Of a stretch of 64,000 nucleotides of DNA, positions 51,454 to 61,200 are shown piece after piece (position 1 is the first letter of the stretch; each line of letters begins with the position of its first letter). The DNA comes from Akanthomyces muscarius (lineage: Eukaryota; Ascomycota; Sordariomycetes; Hypocreales; Cordycipitaceae). The position numbers and the translations under genes were made by a program. Where the stretch lies: NCBI RefSeq assembly GCF_028009165.1, contig NC_079243.1:4154001-4218000 (forward strand), given 5' to 3'. Under the pieces are notes generated by a model. It worked only from the letters and a program-made list of their open reading frames with translations. It was not told where the DNA came from and searched no databases.

Positions 51454-52162
51454 GTGTCGTGGGGCTGTTAGTGGACGGTCATCACTGCTACGCCGACTAT
51501 ATAGAAATGCCACTGATATAATTATAAAAAGAGTAATAATACGCATGTAAGCAAGAAAACAACCTCTCTTTTATTTTGTAAGGGCAACTTTCTTCTCGGT
51601 CTTTCAGTTTTACATGAGCTGCACGTGGCTAGTAACAACAATCTCTACGCAATATACCATGCTACCTGTCGACTTCAATAACGTAGGGGAGGTAGAGGGA
51701 CTATGATTAAAAAACTGCCCTGCATACTAAGTGATTTCTAAGTCCCAGAATGCGAGCTTTTCATGCACTTCTTTATTCTTTGACGTCCTGATTGGTTGGC
51801 TATCATGTGCCGCGGGCAGCGATGCTTCCAAAATGCCGGGACTTGTCGCTAGAGCGGCTAGGCCGCAAAAGCCAGACCAGTCAAGAAGTGAGTCGAGGTA
51901 AGTCGTCGGAACTGGGCATGGGCTTATACTTCGAGGAAAATACGCGACCGGCTTGCTCCGATGTGTATTGTGAATATGGTGTGCCGATCGCGTAGATTCC
52001 GCCAACGCCTCGGAGTCCGACGCGGACAATGCTAGCTATAAAGGGTTATCAAGAGCGAGTACTGGACGGCGCATTTCTATATAAAAGCAAGAGCCCAGCA
52101 AGGAAACCTTTTTCTACACAAAGATCCAAATTATCATAATTGCAGAAAAACCTCCTTTCAAT
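51454..52162. other. intergenic, NmrA-like gene promoter
   Basis: 3' flank of the SET gene and promoter of the NmrA-like gene. A TATA box is listed separately and a second CTATAAAG lies at 52036-52043. No gene is seen. Confidence 0.5.
52078..52087 (+). promoter_or_regulatory. TATA box of the NmrA-like gene
   Basis: TATATAAAAG, 76-85 bp upstream of the ATG at 52163. Confidence 0.55.
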
Positions 52163-53086
52163 ATGCTTGTTCTCATCGCTGGCGCGACCGGCAACATTGG
52201 TCTGAAGCTCGTCGACAGCCTCCTCCGCCGTGGCCACTCTGTCCGCGCTCTGGCGCGGAACCCACAGCGCATCCCTGCCTCCACGGTCGCGCAGCTCGAG
52301 AGCGTCGTGCAGTCCACCACCTACTACGACATTGCCGCGCTGGACCGTGCATGCGCGGGCGGCGTCGATGCCGTGGTCTGCGCCTACAGCGGCATCCCCG
52401 AGCTGCAGCTCGAGGGCCAGCTGCTGCTCCTCCGCGCCGCCGAGCGCAGCGGCATAAGACGCTTTCTCGCCGCAAGCTGGAACTACGATTGGAGCGAGAT
52501 GCAGCTCGGCCAGTCCGAGAGCTATGACCCGTACATCAGCTTTCGACGCCACGTCGAGATGTCGTCGTCCATGAAGCCGATGTACATTTTTTGCGGCGTA
52601 CTGGCCGAGGTCTTCTTCTCCGTGCCGGGCCACGGCGACTTTTCGCCCCGCAACCACGGCGTGTGGGACCCGGAGAGCAAGAGCATGGAGATTTGGGGCT
52701 CTGGCTCGGAAAAGTGGCAGTGGACGACGGAAGGGGACGCGGCGGAGTTTGCTGCGGAGATTGTGACGCGGGACGGCGCCGAGGACGGGGGCATGTGGAG
52801 GGTCTGCTCAGAGTCGCATTCGCTGACGGAGATTGCGGATGTATATGAAAAGGTAAAGGGCAAGAGTGTTGGGCGAAGAGCGATGGGATCGGTCGAAGAA
52901 TTGAGAGACGAGGCACACGCGGCGAGGGCGCGCGGGTCACTAAGCAACTTTTGGGAGTACATTGGGTGGATTTACCAGCTTTATACTGTGGACGGTACAT
53001 GGACGTTGAAGACGCTAGACAACGAGAACTTGAGCGTGGTGACCACGTCTTTGGAGGATTTTTTGCGAGACAATGAGTCTATATAA
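52163..53086 (+). CDS. NmrA-like NAD(P)-binding protein
   Basis: A 307-aa intronless frame. The start MLVLIAGATGNIGLKLVDSLL holds the Rossmann GxxGxxG motif, and RRGHSVRALARNPQRI supplies the basic residues expected for NADPH. AVVCAYSGIPELQLEGQLLLLRAAERSGIRRFLAASWNYDW follows the order of atypical short-chain dehydrogenases (NmrA/isoflavone reductase type). The canonical Tyr-x-x-x-Lys pair is not evident, so it may be a reductase of the PCBER type or a redox-sensing regulator. The C-terminal part (EDGGMWRVCSESHSLTEIADVYEKV) matches the substrate-side domain. No signal peptide is seen. A neighbouring NRPS with a reductase terminus makes a tailoring role possible, but this is inference only. 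Confidence 0.85.
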   Translation: MLVLIAGATGNIGLKLVDSLLRRGHSVRALARNPQRIPASTVAQLESVVQSTTYYDIAALDRACAGGVDAVVCAYSGIPELQLEGQLLLLRAAERSGIRRFLAASWNYDWSEMQLGQSESYDPYISFRRHVEMSSSMKPMYIFCGVLAEVFFSVPGHGDFSPRNHGVWDPESKSMEIWGSGSEKWQWTTEGDAAEFAAEIVTRDGAEDGGMWRVCSESHSLTEIADVYEKVKGKSVGRRAMGSVEELRDEAHAARARGSLSNFWEYIGWIYQLYTVDGTWTLKTLDNENLSVVTTSLEDFLRDNESI

Positions 53087-53452
53087 ACCTGAGGCAGAGT
53101 GTTTTGATACATACGTATAGCGAAGCATGAGACAATGGCATTACGACTGTGCATATCACGGCATGCAGTGTGGGCCGCCAGCTCGCAACTAGCAGAGCAG
53201 ATGAACAGAACCTGTCACGTCGCGTCAAAGAATGTTGAGAACCTCCCCCCGCTGAGAATTTGTTCCGTTGGATTTTGCTGATTCCAGATCATCTGCGCAT
53301 AGACCAAATGATCCCGAATGTTGTTGGCGATAGCAGCTAGACGAACGTTGACGTTTGGGGTCCCGCACACTATCCGGCTACGGACGACTCCATCTCGGAC
53401 GCGTTTTGCTATTGAAAACAGCACAGGAAGCGTCGGTTGATATTAATTTGTG
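53087..53452. other. convergent 3' flanks
   Basis: Between the NmrA-like gene and the minus-strand gene ending at 53453. No feature is recognised. Confidence 0.45.
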
Positions 53453-54207
53453 CTAGGACTCGCCCAGATTCATAGGATCACTTGTAGCTGCTCTAAGCCT
53501 ATCCACTCGCTCCCGCCGTGTTTCGGTATCAACCACCATCGTATCGTCCATGACAGGACACAGGTCGTCTGTCCGTGAAGGACCAAAGCCACGAGTGGTC
53601 ATGGCTAAATCGTACAGAGTCATGAAATCCAAAGAACACCGCGTATAAAATAAACTTCCTGTTGCGACTTTCATCCATCCCCAGTACGTCTGTTTCTGTC
53701 GCAGGCGAGGATGATTTTCGGTATCGTATGCTGAATTTTCATAATGAACCTCTCCAATCTTGACCCAATGTTCACTACGAGCGGCTGCTTCAAGCACGTC
53801 CCTGTCCGCGAAGAGAAAGTACGGAAACCAAGGAGCATCTGCGTTGAGCGGAGCGCCGCCAACACGATTTTCGAATATTGTTCGAAGCTGCTCTACGCTG
53901 CAGTTGTTAAGACCCGCCTGGTCAGATCGGCCATCAATCCTGGCAAGCGATTTGAGCTTTTCGGTATTTTGTCTCTCACTCTCAATGTGCTGACGACTGG
54001 AGAAGGTATGGGTGATGTCCTGCTTCAAGTCGGCATCAAGTCGTTGTAGAAGAAGCTCCCACAGCTGGTCTTGCGCGGCGTTATCGTATGCTGTTCGATA
54101 GATGGTATATCCGAAGGGGACAAAATATTCCTCTGAATGTCCCCGGTTTGAACGCCCTTAGGCGCACTGTAGGCGAATTTCAAAGCACCGTCCGCGCTAT
54201 CGATCAT
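53453..54207 (-). CDS. unnamed fungal protein, two exons, near AT-rich block
   Basis: The main frame (54132-53453) has no ATG, but an upstream 19-nt exon (54207-54189, MIDSAD) joins it through a 56-nt intron (GTGCTT..ATTCAG). The result is a 232-aa protein beginning MIDSADEEYFVPFGYTIYRT. The block EEYFVPFGYTIYRTAYDN and the later WFPYFLFADRDVLEAAARS and TYWGWMKVATGSLFYTRC segments look like a folded soluble protein. From memory similar openings (a Pro-Phe/Tyr-Gly-Tyr/Phe-Thr-x-Tyr-Arg-Thr motif) occur in expanded fungal protein families with no named domain. The donor is weak, so a frameshifted pseudogene is the alternative. The gene lies about 330 bp from the AT-rich block. Confidence 0.55.
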
Positions 54208-54539
54208 CGTATAGGCAAATTTGCTTAGTGACAGTGCGGAAGAAGTATTGGTGCTCAACTTGTGACACTACTGATGAGAAGTCGATTTTAGGGCCCAGAT
54301 TGTGCATCACCTGCCCCACCTGGCAATAAGCGGCCCCTAATAAGGTAGATTGTCCCGGTAACTAAGTATATGCAGCTTAGGATGTGCGTAAGCGCACAAT
54401 AAGAGTGTCCAAGATCCTGTCACTGCAAGCCTAGGAAATTATCGATATAATATGGATTGCGTCTAGTGTTAGTGTATACGACCACAGGCAGTAGAATATA
54501 TCGCGTCCTATATGCTCCGCAGCAATTAAGCTACTAACT
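54208..54539. other. intergenic, edge of AT-rich block
   Basis: Upstream flank of the 53453 gene. In-frame codons continue upstream of its first exon to about 54258 without another ATG. Base composition begins to shift toward A/T after about 54460. Confidence 0.45.
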
Positions 54540-55190
54540 AGCAGATTAGTAGTTAGGTTAGTAATAGCTAATAAATAGTAGCTATTATATATTTTCCTTT
54601 TTTTCTATCTTTTTTTTAATTTATTAATTTATTTATAAATTATTTTTTTATTATATAATTACATATAGTTATATATATATATATATAAATAATTAAAAAG
54701 AAAAAAAAATATAACTAGACTTTTTTAGACTTTTTTCATTTTTAAATAAGTCTATATATTAACCTATTTAAGCTTTTTAATATAAAACTATTATATTTAA
54801 AAAAAAAAATTATAATACTAATTTATAATTAATTTTTTTAATTCTATTAATAAATATAATATTATTCTAAATAATAAAATTAAATAAGTATTATAAAATT
54901 AACTTGATATATTATTAATTTTTAAATATAACTATACTATTAATTAAAAAAGCTTATTAATTTAAAAAAAAGTTATAATAAAATATATTTTTAACTAAAC
55001 TTATAAGGGCTCTTTTTTTAATATATAAATATAGAAAATATCATAAAATAGATATAAAACCTATTATATTATATTAAAGAGTTTTTACCTTCTTTTTTTT
55101 AGGTAATTCTTTAGGTAAATAACCTCTTAAAATAGTACCTTATTTAATAACTTTTCCACTCTGTCATTCTAAATTTCGTCAAAATGTCTA
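54540..55190. other. extreme A+T block, probably RIP-mutated remnant
   Basis: From about 54590 to 55080 fewer than one base in ten is G or C; single 60-base lines hold only two or three. TpA-rich words (ATATATAT at about 54674-54686, TTATAATTA, TTTTTTTTA) fill the stretch, and stops occur in all frames. Both flanks return to near-balanced composition within about 100 bp. In Pezizomycotina such islands usually come from repeat-induced point mutation of a former transposon. No element end is recognisable now. Confidence 0.75.
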
Positions 55191-55261
55191 CTAATTCTCT
55201 TGCTCATCAACTAAAGAACCCGCCTTGGCGTCAGCGCTAGTTACCTCTGTTGAGCAATGCT

Positions 55262-58200
55262 TTAACACTGTTGTGGTGGTTGCGTTTGGCAGCGCATTGA
55301 AGTGCAGCTTGCCCGCAGTGCGCCCCGTTGTTGACCTTGCAAAGTTATTTTTTGTCGGGTTTCAAGGAAGCCAACTCGTCCAAGATAACGCATATTTGCT
55401 TTGACAGCGCTACGAAGCACTTCCGTGTCTGGAGGTGAGAGGCGTGACGATACTGAAATGGCGCTAGAGTCTCTGCCTCTTAGGACGTCTTGCACCGGCC
55501 AAAGCGGATGGTCTTCGCCAGACTGATTTATATCCTCGAGGGCACGCTCGACCCAGGCGGACCATGGTACCGGCTCGCATGCATGATTCAACTCTGAATT
55601 GACCTGTTCCCAAAAATCAGAAGAGCTGAGGCCAAACGTGCTTGCTATGTTGACGTATGGCGAGGTGTCATCGGAAAGGATCTGAGTCACGGTTTGCAAG
55701 GCAACAAAACCCGCTTCTGAAATCGGCACCCAGCTCTCCTCGGGGTCCACGGGAGATAGTTGTAGGCGCGATGCCGTGGAAACGACTCTCCAGACGAAGT
55801 CGTCGACATTCGCAACTCCTTTGTCGGCTGTTCCAATAATCATACCCGGTTTTACCACGGAGAACCGGTTTTGAGATGACGGTAGTTGCGAGATGAAGCG
55901 ACGAACAATGGCCTCTGCGACAAATTTACTTTGTGAGTATCCATTACTCCTGCTTAATTGCTCCGCGACAATAGTATTGCCCGGGTTGGTATCCAGGTCA
56001 GCTATGGCGCCGCCAGACACAAAGACAAATCGTGGCGAGCTTCGGGACAAGGTTGCAAGCTTGAGAAGCTCAATGGTGGCCAAAACGTTTGGTCGTCGTA
56101 GCCTGTCGTAGTCCATATGCCAGTTCACAATGGCGCCGTTGTGGATGATTGCCGTGACATTGTCGACGGTCGATGTGCCCGACAACTGAGCCCATTGCGA
56201 GTCACTCAGACCAAGCTTGCCAAGCTCCAGATCTCCAACCCAAGCTTCGATGCGTGTTTCATAATCTGCTTTCCACCACCCCGCCGTGACTGCTGCGTGC
56301 CTCAAACGTTCTAGGCCCTGAGAAGCAGAGGTAGCACGAACAAGAGCGACTACACGTTTGACGGCATTCGAAGAAAGAAGACAGTGTAGGAGCTGTGTGC
56401 CGAGGAAACCAGTTCCTCCCGTCAGGAAAATAATAGCGGGTGCATGAACTGACATTGTTGGGCTGAACCATGGCCGAGAAGTTGCTGCGGCCCAGGTCGA
56501 AGACAATGCGTCCCCTATTTCTCCTTCCAAGTCAAATGGTGAACCCACTTCATCCCTGTTGTCAAGATAATTGGCAATCTTGGAAATTGTTGTATTGCGA
56601 CTGTTGACCAACGCCTGACCCAACCGAGCACCAAATTCTTTCTGGATTAGCCTCAAGAGACTAATGATTCGAATAGAGTCCCCGCCAATTTCGTAAAAGT
56701 TGTCATCGACGCTTATTATCTCGCTGCGGATTCCGAGTACTGTAGCCCAGGTAGCCCTTATCCGCTTTTCTGTCTCATTCGTACAGTCACGAGATGGCGA
56801 CGGTATAAGCAACGAGGATACGCCTGCTGCCAGGTGGCCATCTTGCGACTTGACCCCCTCTTGTTCATGGTGGCGATTCGGTTGCTGCACTTCCTGTGTT
56901 TCATCCTCTCTGTTCCCTTGTACCTGAAAATGCTGGATAAAAATGTTCCGAAGTTGATTGCGATCCGTCTTCCCAGCTGTATTCAGTGGCAGCCGCCAAA
57001 GAGCGAGATATATACTGGGTATCATATACGCCGGTAGGCGGTCCGCTAAGATAGCTCTTGTCGACGGCGGGATCGAAATGGTACGAGTATACATCTTTGG
57101 TGAGCAGCTCTCATCATTAAAATGCAGGAAAGCCGTCAACACGGGTAATGCGTCCCGTCCGCCTGGAGGAATGGCCATAACGACCGCATGCTTCACCCCG
57201 GCTATGCAGTCGTGTAATTGGCATTCTATTTCACCCAGCTCCACGCGATGACCCCGGATCTTGACCTGAGTGTCTTTCCGTCCACAGTATGTCAGACATC
57301 CATCTTCGTTGTAACGTACCAAGTCGCCGGTCTTGTATAGTCGACCTTTTCTACCAGCATAACCTGCTATGCCCTGTACCAACCAAGGCGGATCTTCAAG
57401 AAAGACAGCCGACGTCCTTTCTGAGTCGTTCAAATAGCCTCGAGCCAGTACGGGTCCTTCCACAAGCAACTCCCCAACAGCTCCAATTGGCACCAGCCTA
57501 CCGTGATCCTGAGGAGACACGACCCAACACACTGAGCCGACACCTTTTCCGATGACTGAGCTAGCATTTTTGTTGACCTCAACTCTGTTAATTGAACAGA
57601 AGATAGTGCATTCGGTGGGTCCATATGCGTTGAAGATCTGAGGAAGATGCCTCCACTTCTTGAAGTCATCGTCAGTTGCGTTTTCTCCCACAAATATGAT
57701 GGTTTCCAGGGAGCGCATGCGGTCTGGCTCTATAAGCCTCGCCACAGATGCCGTCAAAGACACGGTGTTAACCTTCATGCTGCTAGCGCTCAGCTCGAGA
57801 TTATTGAACCTGTCAGCGTCGGATGGTACGCAAACGCAGCCGCCGTATAAGAGCGTCGTGAATATCTCCATCAGGCTTATATCGAAGGTATAAGACGTAA
57901 ATTGAAGTGCCCGCGTCCTCTCATTAAATCCCATTTCTGATCCATGGAAAATGCAGCTGGTACTGAGAGCGCCATGGTCCACAGCGACCCCCTTCGGCTT
58001 CCCGGTGCTCCCAGACGTGAAGAAGACGTATGCGGCAGAAGATTCCAGCCCTTGAAGATCTGCGGTCGCTACGGAAGTGATAGGTAGTGATAAATCCTTC
58101 AAACTCGGATCATGCACCACAAATACAACCCGGCCGCTACTAGCAAGCGTTGTAGCGTATTTGGCAGAGGTCAGTAGTACCTCTGCTCCCACGCAAGCCA

Positions 58201-61200
58201 GGATATTCTCTCTCCGACCCGCGGCGTCAGACATGTCCAGCGGAACAAACGCGCCACCGGCTTTGAGGACTGCCAATGTAGCCACTACCGCCCACTTTGA
58301 CTTTTCGAAGCACAGCGCAACCGTTTTCCCAGGCCGTACACCGAGACTTGTCAGATGGCCAGCGAGCCTGGTAGAGTTGTCCTCTAGCTCTTCATACGTC
58401 AACTCTCCATCCCACGCACAAACCGCTGCAGCACCTCGTCGCTTCGCGAGGTTTTTACTAATGATCTCATGGACACAAGTACTTTCCCGGCGAGGGACAA
58501 TCTCGTTCCATGCCCATATCTGTGTCGCATCTTCTGTGCTTTGTAGAGGGATGGAAGACAAGGGTTCCCATGGCTTCGAAGTAATGTGCACAAGAGCGCT
58601 AGAGTATTGAGTTAAGAGGCGATCAATGAATTTGGCAGACAGTACGTCTGAATCGAACGTCGCGCGCAAATGGACTGACCCCTCATGAGGACTGCACTCA
58701 ATCGTTACGGGGTAGGTATGAAAAGTGTCTGCTGGCTTTCCCTGAATCAGTGTGTACAATTGGCTGGCAGGAATTTCTTCTTCTTCAGAAAATTGTACTA
58801 TCAGGAGACTCTGAAATTGGCAAGCGTCCGCAAACCCGAGTTGACGAATCCGTTGCAACCCAGTTTGCTCGAAAGGGATCATTTTTAGACTTCGTGACTG
58901 CACTTCGTCCAAAGCATCCTGGATAGACATTGAGGGTATATGGCGGATTCGGAAAGGCACCGTCGCAATTGTTGGTCCAGCCATCTTGTCAATGCCTTTC
59001 ACATTCGCCATTCGGCCGCTGACTACGGTACCGAAGACGGCGTCGCTCTCTCCAGTAAAATTTGACACAACAATGCCCCAAGCTAACTTCAGCGCTGCTG
59101 ACAGTGGGATATTGGTTTGCGCGTCAGACGGAAGGGAAACACGACATTCTGAATGTTTGGGGGACTGCAGAAAATAGGAGTCCATGGGTGCCGTAGTGAA
59201 TACTGAGCCAGCAGCGTCTGCCAATTCTGCGTTCCAAAAGCGCCTGACCTCATCGTCCGCGGGTTGCAAGAGGCAATATTCGATAAAATATTTGTAAGAT
59301 GGTGTGATTGTTTGTTCGCGCTGATAGTAAGCTGCCGACAGCTGCTTCAAAAGCAAACCTAAAGACACACCATCGTAGAGAGCATGGTGTATAGTCACAA
59401 TTGCTTTGTATCTATCCGCATCTCTGTCCGGTTGGAGAATTTGAATGCTAAATAAAGGTTTTCCAAGTCCAACAAAGCACTGGCCAGTCGTATCAATTGG
59501 CTGTCTGAGGCTCGCCTTGCCCAGGACAGCTTGGACCAGACGCCCCCCGATGCTGGTGGCGCATACGATTCGTGTACGCAGAATGGGATTTGCTGCTATT
59601 ACGGTGTCTCTCGCGTCTTGAAACCGGTCCACATCCAGATCTTGGGTGAGCTGAAGCGTGAGCTTGAGGACATACGCACTAGGCTGCTTGATGGTGAGAG
59701 CGAACAACCCTTCTTGTAGTGGCGTGCACGGATATACGTCATCAATGCCATCTCTGTCTATTCTGCATTGTTCTGATAGCTCTTGCAGAAGTTCATCGCG
59801 GTTGTGCTCTGTTGGAAGTAGCGAGAAAGGTGGTGGTGGAGGATGCTGCTCGAAGTAGAAGGTTTTGTTGGCGCTCGCGTGAGTGGCGGCCTCTGCCATA
59901 TCACAAAGACGAGGATATGCCAGGATATCTGCTGCCGCTAGTCTCAAATCCATGTCACCTGCTCGTGTAGACATGATCATGGCTTTGATAGAGTCACCTC
60001 CAAGCTGGAAAAAGTTGTCGTCCAGTCCCACGTCTCGGAAACTTAGACCAAGTACATCGGCGACGAGCTGGTGTATCCTGCTTTCCGACTCAGTAGATGG
60101 GGGTCTCTTGTTGGATGACCCAAAGCTCTGGTAGATGCCGAGCTCGCGCATGGAAAGCAGAGCAGCTTGGTTTTTGATAAGTCGCCGATCGGCTTTGCCA
60201 TTGTGAGAGAGGGGAAACTTTGCCAGTGGAATCCATAATGAAGGGATCATAAAGCGAGGTAAGCTCTTCCGTAGCTCTGCCTCTGCTGAGGTTACTCTCA
60301 ATTTGAAAGCTTCATTTTGTCCAGCAAAGAGGCTTGACTCATGCAGCGTCCTGGGACTTTGAACTGGGTGCTTTTCTGCAGTAATGGTGGCGTCCCAGAT
60401 GAAAGCGGCAAGTATTTTCTGGTCGGTCGAGCCTAGGGGCGTAATAATTCCCACTATGGAGTCGGTAGCTGCGGGAAAAGATCGCGCAACGTGATGTTCA
60501 ATCTCTGCAAGCTCCATTCTCTGCCCATGGAGCTTTACCTGATTGTCTTTCCGGCCAACAAATTCCAGCGACCCGTCGCCCACGGGGCTGTACCGCAACA
60601 TGTCTCCAGTTCTGTACAGCCTGTTAACTGGTTTGCTTCCTCGTAGAGCCTGTAGCCATTTCGGATATCGAATGAACGACGAAGAATGGATGTCCTTATC
60701 TCCAAGGTAGCAACGACCAACCAGAGGGCCCTCGATCAGTAATTCGCCAACTGCCCCAATGGCAACGAGTTTCTCCGGATTATTGGGTTCTATCAGCCAG
60801 CATGTGCCATTCACACCTTTTCCGATATTCACAGGATTTGCTTCAGGCTGCCTTATGACCTGAACTGTGCTATAGATCGAGCATTCAGCAGGACCATACA
60901 CGTAGAGTAGCCTGACGGCGCGTGACCAAGTGCGAAAGTCTGCTGCTCTAGCGGACTCACCGCCAAGTACCAAAACCCGAAGATCGGGTACCGCAGAGGG
61001 ACTCAACGTTCGGGCTACCGATGGTGTCAGGAAAGCCCAATTTGCCCTGCATTCTCTCATGGCACTGGCTAGATTGTCTCGGCTGTCCGCTTCCTTCGGG
61101 ACGCATATACACGCACCAGTTGCCAGGCCAAACAAGTAATCAGAGACAGCAATGTCAAACGCATGAGATGCAAAGTGAAAAATCCGTGACCGAGGATTCA

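Noticed and set aside
54660..54700. AT dinucleotide run as a promoter or replication origin
   Set aside because: The whole block is A/T-rich, so the run carries no specific information.
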